Positions 35,039 to 44,958 are shown, counted from the first letter of the stretch. The stretch: DNA of 64,000 nucleotides from Anaerolineae bacterium (GCA_022843745.1 JALHNB010000008.1:24008-88007), one strand, 5' to 3'. Numbers and translations are program-made. Notes: generated by a model not told the origin, from the sequence alone.

Positions 35039-35621
35039 ATTCTGCGATATAGGTCAGCACGACATCTGGTACGAGATACCGAACGCTCTGACCATGCCGC
35101 AGACGATTGACGATTTCAGTGGAGGAGATTTCCAGAACGGGCGTGTCCATCATCACGACACGCCGTTCCAGACCCGGCAGAACCGCGCTGTGCATCCCCG
35201 GATCGAGGTTGTCACCGGGACGGCGCATGACAGCCAGTTTGCACAGCGCGATCAATTCCTCTGGACGATGCCACTTGGGAAGGTCACGCAGCGAGTCACC
35301 CCCCATGACAAAGTACAACTCCGCGCCAGGGAACTGCGCACCCACCATTTTTACCGTGTCGATAGAATAATGTGGCCCTGGGCGATCCAGGTCGATTCGC
35401 GAGAGATCGAAGCGCGTATTACCCGAAATCGCCAATTTCAACATTGCCAGACGGTGCGTGATCGGCGTTTTGGCGCGATTCTGCTTGTGGGGCGGGTCTG
35501 CCGCCGGAACAAACAGGAGATGAGTCAAATCCAGTGCATCAATCGAATACTCACCCAGGATGAGATGACCAACGTGAGGCGGGTCAAATGTGCCGCCGAG
35601 AATGCCGATTCGCTGCGTCAT
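35004..35621 (-). CDS. nadD: Nicotinate-nucleotide adenylyltransferase
   Basis: Joins ATP and nicotinate mononucleotide to form deamido-NAD in NAD biosynthesis. It has 205 residues, typical length. The nucleotidyltransferase motif GGTFDPPHVGH (residues 9-19) and the C-terminal ISSTEIVNRLRHGQSVRYLVPD are diagnostic. VPAADPPHKQ and YFVMGGDSLRDLPKWHRPEELI are further family blocks. It follows obg by nine bases, a common pairing with obg in bacteria, and runs in the same SDR-obg-nadD unit. Its 3' end overlaps the beginning of the next gene by 35 bases. Confidence 0.96.
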   Translation of the reverse strand: MTQRIGILGGTFDPPHVGHLILGEYSIDALDLTHLLFVPAADPPHKQNRAKTPITHRLAMLKLAISGNTRFDLSRIDLDRPGPHYSIDTVKMVGAQFPGAELYFVMGGDSLRDLPKWHRPEELIALCKLAVMRRPGDNLDPGMHSAVLPGLERRVVMMDTPVLEISSTEIVNRLRHGQSVRYLVPDVVLTYIAEYGVYSDAAQNK

Positions 35622-35630
35622 AACCAGCGC

Positions 35631-36890
35631 TTATTCTGCCCATTCCAATTCAAAATTGCCAATGTAAACGGTATCGCCGACTTCGACACCCGCTTTTTCG
35701 AGAGCATCCGAGATTCCCAACGTTTCGAGGGTGTTCTGGAAGCGCATAACGGCCTCGTCGTAATCCCAATAGGTCATCAACGCCGCACGTTCGATTCGTT
35801 TACCGGAGACGCGGAAGCCGCCATCGTCCTCGCGAGTAATCGTAAAGGCGATTTCTTCCTCCGGCAGTTCGTAAACGGGCATTTCAACTATTTCTGTTTC
35901 TTCTTCTGGCAGTTCATCCATCGTCTGGAAAACGCGCTGTATCAACTCGCGCACATTGAGCTGCGTGGCGGCTGAAATTTCCAGTACCTCGACTCCGCGC
36001 TGGCGTAGTTCAGCCTGGACTTTCGGCCAACTGCTCTGGGCATCCGGCAAATCCATCTTGTTAAAGACGACAATTTGCGGTTTCGTGCCTAATTTTTCGT
36101 CATAGAGCGAAAGTTCCACATTGATCTGGTTATAATCCGCCAGCGGGTCAGGATTCGCGCCGTTGAGCAGATGAATCAATACCCGTGTGCGCTGAACATG
36201 GCGCAAAAAAGCATGACCCAGGCCAACACCGAGATGCGCCCCTTCAATCAGGCCGGGAATATCCGCCAGAACCAGATCGCGATTATCATAGATCAACACG
36301 CCCAGATTCGGCTCAAGCGTCGTAAATGGATAATCGGCAATTTTCGGCTTGGCATTGCTCAAAACCGAAAGCAGCGTCGATTTGCCAGCATTTGGCACAC
36401 CGACAATTCCCACATCGGCAATCAATTTCAGTTCGAGTCTCAGCCAGCGTTCCACGCCCGGTTCGCCCTTTTCGGCGTAACGTGGCGCTTGATTGGATGC
36501 GGTGGCGTAATGCTGATTGCCCCACCCCCCACGTCCACCTTTGGCGACCACGACGCGATCTGTGGGGCGCACGAGATCGGCAATTAACGCGCCTGTCTCG
36601 GCATCGCGCACGGTTGTACCCGGAGGCACTTCAATTTCAATCGAATCCGCGCTCAGACCCGTTTTGTTGCTGGAGCCACCGATTTTGCCGGACTCCGCTT
36701 TGAAATGGCTTCGTCGTTGAAAGTAAGTCAAGGTATTGAACTTGGAACTCACCTTCAGAATCACGTCACCGCCGTGACCGCCATCGCCACCGGCTGGACC
36801 ACCACGCGGAACATATTTTTCGCGGCGAAAATTAATCAGGCCATCGCCGCCATCGCCACTTTTTACAAAGATTTTTGCTTCGTCAAACAT
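35631..36890 (-). CDS. obg: GTPase Obg/CgtA
   Basis: Essential ribosome-associated GTPase. I start it at ATG 36890 (MFDEAKIFVKSGDGGDG), which matches the family N-terminus; an ATG at 36899 would add three residues and overlap the stop of the upstream epimerase by seven bases. The Gly-rich Obg fold (GDGGDG, RREKYVPRGGPAGGDGGHGG) covers about residues 1-155. The G domain has GVPNAGKST (G1), DIPGL (G3) and NKMD (G4). The C-terminal OCT domain (about 335-419) is present. It is between the epimerase gene and nadD in one operon. Confidence 0.96.
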   Translation of the reverse strand: MFDEAKIFVKSGDGGDGLINFRREKYVPRGGPAGGDGGHGGDVILKVSSKFNTLTYFQRRSHFKAESGKIGGSSNKTGLSADSIEIEVPPGTTVRDAETGALIADLVRPTDRVVVAKGGRGGWGNQHYATASNQAPRYAEKGEPGVERWLRLELKLIADVGIVGVPNAGKSTLLSVLSNAKPKIADYPFTTLEPNLGVLIYDNRDLVLADIPGLIEGAHLGVGLGHAFLRHVQRTRVLIHLLNGANPDPLADYNQINVELSLYDEKLGTKPQIVVFNKMDLPDAQSSWPKVQAELRQRGVEVLEISAATQLNVRELIQRVFQTMDELPEEETEIVEMPVYELPEEEIAFTITREDDGGFRVSGKRIERAALMTYWDYDEAVMRFQNTLETLGISDALEKAGVEVGDTVYIGNFELEWAE

Positions 36891-36892
36891 AC

Positions 36893-37897
36893 CTAACATT
36901 CCAACTCTGGTAAATCATCTGGCGCACCTGCTTGATACCAGGCAATCGTCCGGCGCGCACCTTCTCGAAAATCTGTCGGCACGAAATTTAACTCTCTTCG
37001 CGCCTTCTCACTGGAAACACGCCAGTTATTATACACATAAGATCGTAAATTGATCGGCCAAAAAGGTTCTGTACCCGTCACCGTAGATAAAGCGGTCAAA
37101 ACACGCGCTGTTGAAATACCCAACCAGCCCGGAATGGGCAAGCGCGGCCAGTGAAGATGCGCTTCTTCACACACGATGTCAAAAGCCTCACGATGGGAAA
37201 TCCAATCGCCACAGATATTGTAGATTTCGCCAACCTTCCCATATTCCAGCGCTTTCATAATCCCCTGCACGACATCGGCAATATAAACCGGGAAAATGAT
37301 ATAACGTCCGCCGTTGACCTGCATGATAATGCCGCGCATCGGGTCTTTGAAAAACAGGCGGTTGAAGGCGTAGTACCCTAATGGGCCGTAATACGCACCG
37401 GGACGCAGGACAATCACTGGCACCTGATGATCGTGATAATAGCGAAACGCGATCTGTTCACCTTGTAGCTTGCTGTGTTGGTAAGCATCAACGGGCTGTG
37501 GCGGATAGGCTTCGTCGATAATTCGGCTGGGATCGGGTTGACCGACAACCGCAACTGTCGAGATATGAATAAAGCGCTCAATGCCGGACTTTGCCGCTGC
37601 TGCCAGCAAATGCTCTGTCCCACGCGCATTCGTATCTAAAAATTGACTCTCATCGCCCCAAAAGCGAAACATCCCGCCCGCGTGAATGATATATTGGCAG
37701 CCCTGGAGCGATGCCGCGAAGGATTGCGGTTCCAGCAGGTCGCCACGTATCACCTCAACGCCGGAATACCGATTGAGCCAGGTATTCGATTCAGGGTGGC
37801 GCGTGAGTACGCGAACCGAATGCCCTGCTCGGCAAAGCGCCGGGATTAAATGGCGACCCAAAAAACCTGTCCCACCTGTCACAAAAATCATAAACAT
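36893..37897 (-). CDS. NAD-dependent epimerase/dehydratase (extended SDR)
   Basis: A 334-residue extended short-chain dehydrogenase. The Rossmann glycine motif is VTGGTGFLGRHL; the catalytic YxxxK is YQHSKLQ and the preceding active-site strand is HISTVAVVG. The ending (WPINLRSYVYNNWRVSSEKARRELNFVPT) is like 3-beta-HSD or dihydroflavonol-reductase type members. The substrate is not readable from sequence; nucleotide-sugars, sterol- or hopanoid-like lipids are options. It heads the operon with obg and nadD. Two CCCATTATCA direct repeats lie about 40-75 bases upstream. Confidence 0.88.
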   Translation of the reverse strand: MFMIFVTGGTGFLGRHLIPALCRAGHSVRVLTRHPESNTWLNRYSGVEVIRGDLLEPQSFAASLQGCQYIIHAGGMFRFWGDESQFLDTNARGTEHLLAAAAKSGIERFIHISTVAVVGQPDPSRIIDEAYPPQPVDAYQHSKLQGEQIAFRYYHDHQVPVIVLRPGAYYGPLGYYAFNRLFFKDPMRGIIMQVNGGRYIIFPVYIADVVQGIMKALEYGKVGEIYNICGDWISHREAFDIVCEEAHLHWPRLPIPGWLGISTARVLTALSTVTGTEPFWPINLRSYVYNNWRVSSEKARRELNFVPTDFREGARRTIAWYQAGAPDDLPELEC

Positions 37898-37932
37898 TCC
37901 GCCGAGTTCATTGGGGCAAATAAATATATATG

Positions 37933-37973
37933 CCCATTATCAACATACTGATTGACACAAATACCCATTATCA
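37933..37973. repeat. Direct repeats upstream of the SDR-obg-nadD unit
   Basis: CCCATTATCA occurs at 37933-37942 and again at 37964-37973, 31 bases apart, roughly three helical turns. The position upstream of the operon fits a regulator site, but two copies only is weak evidence. Confidence 0.4.
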
Positions 37974-38048
37974 GCATGGCGCAGAATCTGGCAACGGTCA
38001 ATTATCAAATGGAGGTTTAATGAACGAGCTGAACGTTTTTACGAAGTT

Positions 38049-39074
38049 TTAATGAGTGGGCTGAACGCTTTTCAGGGTCATCCAGACATTCTGGCGAAGC
38101 TGGGCCATGCTCACGGGCTTCATCAAAAATACATCTACTTTGACTACGGTGAGCGCGAACGCCTGGTTATCTGCCGATGAACTGTGATCGGCAATGACGA
38201 TAATCGGCAAATTATGGAACGTGCCGACCTCTTTCATTTTTGCCAGCATCTGCCAACCGTGCATATCCGGCAGTTGCAAATCCATCACCAGCAGGGACGG
38301 CTCCCAATCTTCCAGAAGTTGCAGGCCTTCGGCAGCACGTGAGGCCTCTTTGATTTCCATTTTCATCTGGACGAACAGATCATGAATCGCCTGTCGCTGC
38401 TCCTCATGGCTCGTCACCAGCACCACACATTTTCCCTGCGTCACCGAAGTATCCGTCTGACTGGCAATCAACGTTGCTAAATCAGGCAGTTCTGCCGCGC
38501 GTTCCATCTGGCTTCGGTACTGGCTATCGCTATGAGTGGTTTCAATAAACGCAATCGCGGTGTGTCGAAAAACTTCTGGTGCTTTGGCGACAAGGTACTT
38601 TTGGGCGCGTTCAGCATCTTTGAGCTGCCAGAAGGGCGCGCCATTTTTCCCCAGAATCGCGATCACATCGCCCCGGTTACGCACCAGAAAATCATTATTG
38701 AGGTTCATCGCGACCAGCAGTTTTTCAACTTCGGCCTGACGTGCTTTGGGCAGGGTCGTATTGAGATAATAGGAACGGACTCGATTATGCGGCGCTTCAA
38801 GAGTCTTGCTTTCATGATCGAAACGACCAGTTTCGGGCAAGGCGTACAGCCAGACATATTGGCGATTATAATGCTCGACACGCCCGGCTGTTTTAAGCTG
38901 ATTCAATTCGTAATCGGTTATAGCATGACCAAAATCTTTGTCATCATACACACGATAACGCCCGGTCATCAACTCCTGAACTCGCGCTTCATCCCATTGT
39001 ACGACAAACGAACCATCAGCCAGGATAAATACCAGTTGCCGTTGAATCGGAGAACCACTTAAGGGCTTGCTCAT
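38049..39074 (-). CDS. Protein with novel N-terminal domain and C-terminal pseudo-receiver domain
   Basis: A 341-residue protein. Residues 216-335 form a CheY-like receiver: Asp265 in LLVMDLQLPDMHGW is the phosphoacceptor position and Lys319 in FLMKPVSM the conserved lysine. However, the acidic pair after strand 1 is missing (CVVLVTSHEEQR in place of the usual VVDD), and the switch Thr/Ser after strand 4 is Ala (IIVIADHSS). Phosphorylation is therefore doubtful. The first 200 residues resemble no family I know; they include QRQLVFILADGSFVVQWDEARVQ and a charged helical part. The gene starts 15 bases after the AAA+ ATPase ends, so the two products probably work together. Confidence 0.7.
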   Translation of the reverse strand: MSKPLSGSPIQRQLVFILADGSFVVQWDEARVQELMTGRYRVYDDKDFGHAITDYELNQLKTAGRVEHYNRQYVWLYALPETGRFDHESKTLEAPHNRVRSYYLNTTLPKARQAEVEKLLVAMNLNNDFLVRNRGDVIAILGKNGAPFWQLKDAERAQKYLVAKAPEVFRHTAIAFIETTHSDSQYRSQMERAAELPDLATLIASQTDTSVTQGKCVVLVTSHEEQRQAIHDLFVQMKMEIKEASRAAEGLQLLEDWEPSLLVMDLQLPDMHGWQMLAKMKEVGTFHNLPIIVIADHSSSADNQAFALTVVKVDVFLMKPVSMAQLRQNVWMTLKSVQPTH

Positions 39075-39089
39075 TGGATTGCAACACGA

Positions 39090-40448
39090 TCACAGTTCGA
39101 CAAAATATGACGCACAGGCTCGATCAATCAAATCCTTCGTCAGACTTGGCGGGCGATTCAGATAGGTTGCGATGTCAATCAACTGGGAGAGCAGATCGCG
39201 CGGGTGAACCATACGCAGATCACGATCATGTTTGATATACCACTCGTTGAGCAGGTACGCCAAACCCTGTTCGTCGTAAGGCACTTTCAAAATGCGACAC
39301 ATGATTTTGAAAATTTCGCGGAATTGATCGTAAGTCGGGTTGCCAACCTCAATTTTATAACGGATACGGCGCAGGAACGCTTCATCCACAAGGTCTTTGG
39401 GGTCGAGGTTCGTCGAAAACACAATCAGCACATAAAACGGCACTTCGATTTTACGGCCATTATTGAGTGTCAAAAAGTCAACACCCTTTTCGAGCGGCAC
39501 AATCCAACGATTGAGCAAATCTTTCGGACGTACCTGCTGGCGACCAAAGTCATCGATGAGGAACATGCCACCGTTGGCTTTGACCTGGAACGGCGCTTCA
39601 TAAAACTTGTTGACTTCGTTATATACGAGGTCCAGTCCCGCCATTGTCAGCTCGCCACCGACCATAATCATCGGACGTTTGATCCTCACCCAACGTGGGT
39701 CGATCACAACACCCGTACCTAATTTTTTCGCATCGGTTATTTCGGAGAGTTCGTGGTTTACACTGTCGTAAACCTGGACAATCTGCCCGTCCACATCAAT
39801 GGCGTAGGGAATCCAGATGTCATCGCCAAGAATCATACGTCCGATTTTTTCTGAAATCGTCGTTTTACCATTTCCGGGTGGGCCGTAGAGGAAAATCGAG
39901 CGACCCGAATTGACCGCAGGGCCAACTTTACTGAGCATTTCATCGGAGATCACGAGGTTGGTCATAACCTTGCGCAAATCTTCCTGATGAACAATAAGCT
40001 TTTTGCGATTCTGCTCTTTAGCAGATTCGATATACATCCGCAAGGGCACAGGCGCAGGCCCGGCGTATTGCGAACGTTCCATTGCCTCACGCGCTTTATC
40101 TGCCCCTTTTTCCGAGATCAGATATTGAAAAGCTGATTCGCCAAAGCCTGATTGTCCACGTACTTCGACAAATTTCTCGCGCTTCAAAAATTCCATAATG
40201 GAGTCTAACACGCCTGTATAAGGCAGTTTGACGATATCAGAGATCGCGTGACCAGGCATCACACCGCCAAAATACAACACTTTTAGAACCAGGTCAGCAA
40301 TGCCTAGTTGGTTAAGGCCTGTATCCTGGATAGAGCTAATGGTCGGCGGCATCCAGCCAGAACTTCCAAGCGAATCCAATTCACCCGTAGGGCGTGGTTG
40401 TCCACTTAAACTTTTAATCTGAGAAGGCCGCTGGGTATTTTCAGTCAT
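39090..40448 (-). CDS. AAA+ ATPase with N-terminal winged-helix-like domain
   Basis: A 452-residue ATPase. An N-terminal part with a winged-helix look (about residues 45-125, GIADLVLKVLYFGGVMPGHAI and VEVRGQSGFGESAFQYLISEKG) precedes the AAA+ module. Walker A is GPPGNGKT (189-196), Walker B MFLIDDFG (295-302), sensor 1 STN (345-347), and AFLRRIRYK (357-365) carries candidate Arg-finger residues. C-terminal helices with MVHPRDLLSQLIDIA complete it. The overall form is reminiscent of MoxR/NtrC-like remodelling ATPases, but I cannot place it in a named system. It precedes the pseudo-receiver gene by 15 bases, with GAGGGA before its ATG. Confidence 0.82.
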   Translation of the reverse strand: MTENTQRPSQIKSLSGQPRPTGELDSLGSSGWMPPTISSIQDTGLNQLGIADLVLKVLYFGGVMPGHAISDIVKLPYTGVLDSIMEFLKREKFVEVRGQSGFGESAFQYLISEKGADKAREAMERSQYAGPAPVPLRMYIESAKEQNRKKLIVHQEDLRKVMTNLVISDEMLSKVGPAVNSGRSIFLYGPPGNGKTTISEKIGRMILGDDIWIPYAIDVDGQIVQVYDSVNHELSEITDAKKLGTGVVIDPRWVRIKRPMIMVGGELTMAGLDLVYNEVNKFYEAPFQVKANGGMFLIDDFGRQQVRPKDLLNRWIVPLEKGVDFLTLNNGRKIEVPFYVLIVFSTNLDPKDLVDEAFLRRIRYKIEVGNPTYDQFREIFKIMCRILKVPYDEQGLAYLLNEWYIKHDRDLRMVHPRDLLSQLIDIATYLNRPPSLTKDLIDRACASYFVEL

Positions 40449-40499
40449 AAATAATTCCCTCGCACGTAAAATTTCGATTGGCGAATCGAATCAAGAGTT

Positions 40500-40508
40500 A
40501 TCATAACA
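40500..40508 (-). promoter_or_regulatory. Extended -10 promoter element for the AAA+ gene
   Basis: Minus strand TGTTATGAT (40508-40500) is an extended -10 (TGnTATGAT), 52 bases before the ATG. No good -35 is seen. Confidence 0.42.
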
Positions 40509-40668
40509 CGACACGCTTATGTCTGTGTTGAGATTCATCACTATTTGCAATGACAAAATCAATCTGTAATGATTTTCTAACTGAGATGAAACACCATTTT
40601 GGGTTTGCTAAGGATAATATAACAACAAATTGGCTGTTTGCCCTTGAGCAAATGCCAACTTCAAGATA

Positions 40669-40706
40669 GAGTTAGATGATTATGACAGCAAAAATCTATC
40701 TAACTC
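40669..40706. promoter_or_regulatory. Inverted repeat upstream of the UlaG-like gene
   Basis: GAGTTAGAT (40669-40677) and ATCTAACTC (40698-40706) are exact reverse complements 20 bases apart, ending 37 bases before the gene start. The rest of the 295-base gap between the divergent genes shows nothing clear apart from the extended -10 noted above. Confidence 0.45.
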
Positions 40707-40743
40707 AAGTATTTCATCTTATTCGTAGGATTGAATCATTTCT

Positions 40744-41367
40744 ATGATAGACCGAATTCAATGGTTAGGACATGGGAGTTTTGTCATACAAGGGCCCCCG
40801 CTGATCTATATCAACCCCTGGCGGGTAGCCCGTAGTACATTCCACGCAGACGTTATCCTCATCAGCCACGACCATTACGATCACTGCTCTCTCGCAGACA
40901 TCAACAAATTGCGTGGCCCGGATACCCAGGTCATTGGCAGTGAGCGCGTTGCCAGAGAGATTGACAACTGCATCGTATTACGTCCCTGGCAATGTCTGAT
41001 GATTGATCGCGCCAGTATCAAAGCCGTTCCCGCCTATTCCCCTGATGATTGGCGGCATCCAGCTCGTGATGGCGGTCTGGGATTCGTCATTTCGCTGAAT
41101 TACTACGACATCTACTACGCTGGCGACACCCAGATTATTCCAGAAATGGAACGTGTCAAGCCAGACATCGCGATCTTGCCGATTGATGGTAAAGGAACGC
41201 TCTCAGTCGATGACGCGGTGCAGGTCGTCAAACAGATGCGTCCACGTTGGACGATTCCCAGCAATTGGGGGCCAACCAGCGAAGGTGCGACACGCCTCGA
41301 TGCGCAGACCTTTAAGAACCAACTCGAAGGTCAGTCTGAAGTCCTTATTCTGCCGCAAATGTTATAA
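40744..41367 (+). CDS. UlaG-like metallo-beta-lactamase-fold hydrolase
   Basis: A 207-residue metallohydrolase. The metal-binding SHDHYDH motif gives His42, His44, Asp46 and His47; further ligands sit in YAGDTQ and the PSNWGPTSEG region. The start LGHGSFVIQ is typical of the UlaG/L-ascorbate-6-phosphate lactonase-like group, many of which are generic MBL-fold enzymes with unknown substrates. It is monocistronic, divergent from the AAA+ gene and convergent with clpX. There is no strong ribosome-binding site. Confidence 0.88.
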   Translation: MIDRIQWLGHGSFVIQGPPLIYINPWRVARSTFHADVILISHDHYDHCSLADINKLRGPDTQVIGSERVAREIDNCIVLRPWQCLMIDRASIKAVPAYSPDDWRHPARDGGLGFVISLNYYDIYYAGDTQIIPEMERVKPDIAILPIDGKGTLSVDDAVQVVKQMRPRWTIPSNWGPTSEGATRLDAQTFKNQLEGQSEVLILPQML

Positions 41368-41413
41368 AAAAATATCCTGCTGCAAATGCTCGTAAATACT
41401 GTAGGAGAAATAA

Positions 41414-41440
41414 TAAGGGCAGGTCTAAGACCTGCCCTTA
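41414..41440. repeat. Perfect palindrome between convergent genes
   Basis: TAAGGGCAGGTCT (41414-41426), a single A, then the exact complement AGACCTGCCCTTA (41428-41440). It lies between the UlaG-like gene and clpX and could end both transcripts. It belongs to the same general class of GC-rich interspersed palindromes as the GTAGGGGCG elements, but with another sequence. Confidence 0.75.
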
Positions 41441-41471
41441 CAGAGTGATTACGTTTTGTTTTTGCGTCTGA

Positions 41472-42764
41472 TTACGCAGCCGGATACAGTTTCCCGTTAT
41501 CCTGCCATTTCAGAGGTACGTTCTTGTCGTCATAAATCTGCGGACGCGCCAGACCTTTGATAACATCACCGTTAATGACAACTTTGCGAATTTGACCGCC
41601 GCTGCCCGGTGTTTCGAACATCACATCCAGCAGGGTCATTTCGATTACCGAGCGCAATCCACGCGCACCTGTGCCACGAAGCATCGCCATCTCTGCTGTT
41701 GCCACCAATGACGAATCTTCAAAAATCAATTCGACATTATCCAGCCCAAGCAGGTATTTGTACTGGCGGGTAAGCGCATTCTTCGGCTCAACCAGAATGC
41801 GCATCAACGCTGGCAGGTCAAGCGGGTCTGTGCTCACCAAAACAGGCATACGTCCCACAAATTCAGGGATCAGGCCGAAAGCCATCAGGTCTTCGGGAAT
41901 CACCTGCCGCAGCAGAGCAGCGGTATCGTGTTTTGTGCGCCCCAATGGTGATTGGAAGCCCAGCTTACCCTTCTCACCGACACGTTTCGCGACATGATCT
42001 TCAATGCCGTCGAACATCCCACCACAGATGAACAGGATACCGGAGGTATCGATCTGCAAGAATTCCTGATGGGGATGCTTACGTCCACCCTGCGGCGGAA
42101 CATTGGCGACTGTGCCTTCCACGATTTTCAACAGCGCTTGCTGCACACCTTCGCCCGATACATCGCGGGTGATCGACGGATTATCGTTGGATTTGCGCGC
42201 GATCTTGTCGATTTCATCAATATAGATGATGCCCTTTTCGGCCCGCGCAATGTCGCCGTCCGCAGCCTGAATGAGGCGCAGCAGGATATTTTCGACATCC
42301 TCGCCAACGTAACCCGCTTCGGTCAGAGCCGTCGCATCGGCGATGCAGAACGGCACATCCAGAATACGTGCCAGCGTTTGTGCCAGCAGCGTTTTGCCGC
42401 TGCCTGTCGGGCCGATCATCAGGATATTACTTTTGTCCAATTCCACATCGCCCGCATTCTTTGCCGCCTGGATACGTTTATAGTGATTGTAAACAGCGAC
42501 ACTGAGAACGCGCTTGGAATGATCCTGACCAACCACGTACTCGTCCAGGTGCGTCATGATTTCACGAGGCGACATCAGGCGTTCAATGTGAAACTCCGAG
42601 GTCGCTTCCTGGGTGACATTATCTTCGTGCAAAATGTGCTGACAGAGATCAACACAATAATTGCAAATGAAAACGTTATCGGGGCCAGCGATCAAGCGCT
42701 CAACTTCGTCATGCTCTCTGCGACAAAACGAACAGCGTTGCTCACCAGGAGATCCATGCTTCAC
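41472..42764 (-). CDS. clpX: ATP-dependent Clp protease ATP-binding subunit ClpX
   Basis: AAA+ unfoldase that feeds tagged substrates to ClpP, 430 residues. The N-terminal zinc-binding domain has Cys11, Cys14, Cys34 and Cys37. Walker A is GPTGSGKT (118-125), Walker B IIYIDEID, and the IGF-type ClpP-binding loop region and [11 protein letters not shown] sensor 2 are present. The gene follows clpP by three bases in the tig-clpP-clpX operon, the conserved order in many bacteria. The start is the ATG at 42764. Confidence 0.97.
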   Translation of the reverse strand: MKHGSPGEQRCSFCRREHDEVERLIAGPDNVFICNYCVDLCQHILHEDNVTQEATSEFHIERLMSPREIMTHLDEYVVGQDHSKRVLSVAVYNHYKRIQAAKNAGDVELDKSNILMIGPTGSGKTLLAQTLARILDVPFCIADATALTEAGYVGEDVENILLRLIQAADGDIARAEKGIIYIDEIDKIARKSNDNPSITRDVSGEGVQQALLKIVEGTVANVPPQGGRKHPHQEFLQIDTSGILFICGGMFDGIEDHVAKRVGEKGKLGFQSPLGRTKHDTAALLRQVIPEDLMAFGLIPEFVGRMPVLVSTDPLDLPALMRILVEPKNALTRQYKYLLGLDNVELIFEDSSLVATAEMAMLRGTGARGLRSVIEMTLLDVMFETPGSGGQIRKVVINGDVIKGLARPQIYDDKNVPLKWQDNGKLYPAA

Positions 42765-42767
42765 CGA

Positions 42768-43373
42768 TTATTTGCTCCCTAATTTCTGAGTTTCCAGAAC
42801 GGTGTCGATCAAACCATACTCGACAGCCTGAGCCGAACTCAGATAAATATCACGGTCTGTATCACGCTCGATCACGTCTTTTTCCTGGCCTGTGTGCTGG
42901 ACAAAGACATCAATCAGGCGGTCTTTCAGGCGCATAATTTCATTGGCCTGGATCACGATGTCCGAAGCCTGACCCTGTGCGCCACCAAGTGGTTGGTGCA
43001 TGTGGATGGTCGCGTTCGGGAGTGCATAGCGCATCCCATGAGCGCCTGCGGTCAAAAGCACGGTACCAAAGCTCGCTGTCAAACCAATCGCAACGGTACT
43101 GACAGGAGCAGAGACCTGCTGCATCGCGTCATAAATCGCGAGACCAGCGTACACCACCCCACCGGGCGAGTTGATATACATATTGATAGGACGCTCTGGG
43201 TCCTGACCGTTGAGATACAGTAGCTGCGCGACCATCAAGTTAGCGATCTGATCGTTAATCGGCGTACCCAGAAGAACGATGCGCTCTTTCAATAACAGAG
43301 AATAAATGTCGTAGGCACGTTCGCCCCGGCTTCCCTGCTCAATCACCATCGGAATTACATTACGAACATCCAT
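42768..43373 (-). CDS. clpP: ATP-dependent Clp protease proteolytic subunit ClpP
   Basis: Serine protease core of the ClpXP complex. The start is the ATG at 43373 ([13 protein letters not shown]), the normal ClpP beginning, with AAGGAG 12-14 bases ahead; a much longer frame upstream runs into the trigger factor gene and is not likely translated. The 201-residue protein has catalytic Ser101 ([10 protein letters not shown]), His126 (MHQPLGG) and Asp175 ([11 protein letters not shown]). A phenylalanine follows the nucleophile where Met is more common. It begins 16 bases after tig stops. Confidence 0.97.
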   Translation of the reverse strand: MDVRNVIPMVIEQGSRGERAYDIYSLLLKERIVLLGTPINDQIANLMVAQLLYLNGQDPERPINMYINSPGGVVYAGLAIYDAMQQVSAPVSTVAIGLTASFGTVLLTAGAHGMRYALPNATIHMHQPLGGAQGQASDIVIQANEIMRLKDRLIDVFVQHTGQEKDVIERDTDRDIYLSSAQAVEYGLIDTVLETQKLGSK

Positions 43374-43389
43374 GTTAAGATGCTTCTCC

Positions 43390-44847
43390 TTATTCTGAAA
43401 CTTCACCCGATTCTGTTGATGCGGGCGCTGCACTCTCCGTTGGCGCAGGCTCGGCATCCGAAACTTCACCTTTGGCAATCGCTGCGATCCGATCATTGAT
43501 CGCGCGAGTGGTCAAATCATTACGCAGGTTTTCCCGCGCATCTTTACGACCATAAAACTTGCGGAAGGCATCGGCCTGTTCACCAAATTGGGCGACGACC
43601 TTTTCGATTTCTTCATCGATTCGCGCATCGTCAATTTCGACTTTTTCCGCTTTGGTCAATTCTTGCAGCACTAATGAGTGTTGTATGGTTTCAACTGCCT
43701 GTCCACGATATTCATTCCGCAGGTCTTCCAGCGTTTTCCCTGTGATTTTCATGTAATCGTCCAGTGTGATACCACGCTGGCGCAGATCGCTATCGACGTG
43801 TTGCAAAAGATGTTGAATCTGATCCTCGACCAGCGCTTCCGGGAAGGCAACCGTCGCCTGATGAATCATCTCATGCAAAACCTCATGAGCGTATTCAGAC
43901 TGAGCGCGTTCATCAGCCGTCTTTTGCAGATTTTCGCGCGTTCGAATGCGCAGTTCCAGCAGCGTCAGCGGCTTTTCTTCGCTCTCGGTCACACGTGCGG
44001 CAAAATCATCATTGAGCGCAGGCATCGTCATCGTCTCGATCTTTTTGACGGTGACATCAAATTTGACGTGACGACCCGACAGATTTTGAAATTCTTCTTC
44101 GTCTTCGGGATAGGTCAATTCAAATTCACGACGTTCATCGACTGTCGCACCGACGAGTGCGTCCGTGAAACCTGGCGCAGGCTCACGGTCTGGCGACAGC
44201 AAGAACATGATTTCGTCGCGCTGGATAAACACCTTGTTTTCCGACTCAGCTTCTTCAGCCTCGTCATTTTCTTCGGCTGCGTCGGCTGCTTCAGCTTCCG
44301 TTTCAGCCTCATCTGCCGCCGGATCTTCATCAAGGAATGTTCCGGTAATGCTGACCGTGACCCGATTTGCAGCGGCTACAGGTTGATGACTTTCCTCAAT
44401 GACCGCCAAACGCTCGCGCATCGTCTCGATTGCGTCATCGACAGCCTTATCATCCACGATGGCTGCTTCATAGGGTACACGCACCGAGCGATAATCGCCG
44501 AGCGTTACCGCAGGCTGAAGCGGCACAATGAACTGGAAGGTTGGCTGAGGCTCTGCCTTGAAATCTTCTAATGAGCCAGGGCCATACGGTTCGATCTCCG
44601 ATTGGTCGAGGGCATCTTTGTAAATTTCATTGCCCAGGACATCAACGGCATCTTCAAGAATAGCGCCCTCACCCAGGTAGCTCATCAGCACCTTATAAGG
44701 GGCTTTTCCTTTACGGAAGCCCGGAATATTGACCTTTTTGGCAAGGCGGCCAGCAGCGGTTCGCTTGGCCTTTTCGAGACGCTCATTATCCACTTCAACA
44801 GTGAAACGGGCGGTATGATTTTCGAGGCGTTCAGTTTGAATATTCAA
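43390..44847 (-). CDS. tig: Trigger factor
   Basis: Ribosome-associated chaperone and peptidyl-prolyl isomerase, 485 residues. The ribosome-binding signature GFRKGKAP is at residues 43-50. The FKBP-like PPIase domain (about 160-275) carries an inserted Asp/Glu/Ala-rich run at residues 173-204, which is not part of the usual fold. The C-terminal chaperone arms (about 280-460) are present, and the tail is rich in Ala, Pro and Glu. It is the first gene of the tig-clpP-clpX operon and is preceded by an extended -10 promoter. Confidence 0.95.
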   Translation of the reverse strand: MNIQTERLENHTARFTVEVDNERLEKAKRTAAGRLAKKVNIPGFRKGKAPYKVLMSYLGEGAILEDAVDVLGNEIYKDALDQSEIEPYGPGSLEDFKAEPQPTFQFIVPLQPAVTLGDYRSVRVPYEAAIVDDKAVDDAIETMRERLAVIEESHQPVAAANRVTVSITGTFLDEDPAADEAETEAEAADAAEENDEAEEAESENKVFIQRDEIMFLLSPDREPAPGFTDALVGATVDERREFELTYPEDEEEFQNLSGRHVKFDVTVKKIETMTMPALNDDFAARVTESEEKPLTLLELRIRTRENLQKTADERAQSEYAHEVLHEMIHQATVAFPEALVEDQIQHLLQHVDSDLRQRGITLDDYMKITGKTLEDLRNEYRGQAVETIQHSLVLQELTKAEKVEIDDARIDEEIEKVVAQFGEQADAFRKFYGRKDARENLRNDLTTRAINDRIAAIAKGEVSDAEPAPTESAAPASTESGEVSE

Positions 44848-44885
44848 GTGTAAATCCTTACAGGCGTGTATCGTGGAACAGAATG

Positions 44886-44914
44886 ATTATAGCATCAGAT
44901 AATGCCGAGATGCT
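44886..44914 (-). promoter_or_regulatory. tig operon promoter with extended -10
   Basis: Minus strand TGCTATAAT (44894-44886) is a consensus extended -10, 40 bases before the tig ATG. The -35 (AGCATC) is poor, as is usual for extended -10 promoters. Confidence 0.55.
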
Positions 44915-44958
44915 ATCAGCGTTTTATTAGAATAGACCGTAATGTAGTTCGTGAAACG

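Noticed and set aside
43374-43496. 41-residue N-terminal extension of ClpP
   Set aside because: It overlaps the trigger factor coding end, and family members begin at the position chosen here.
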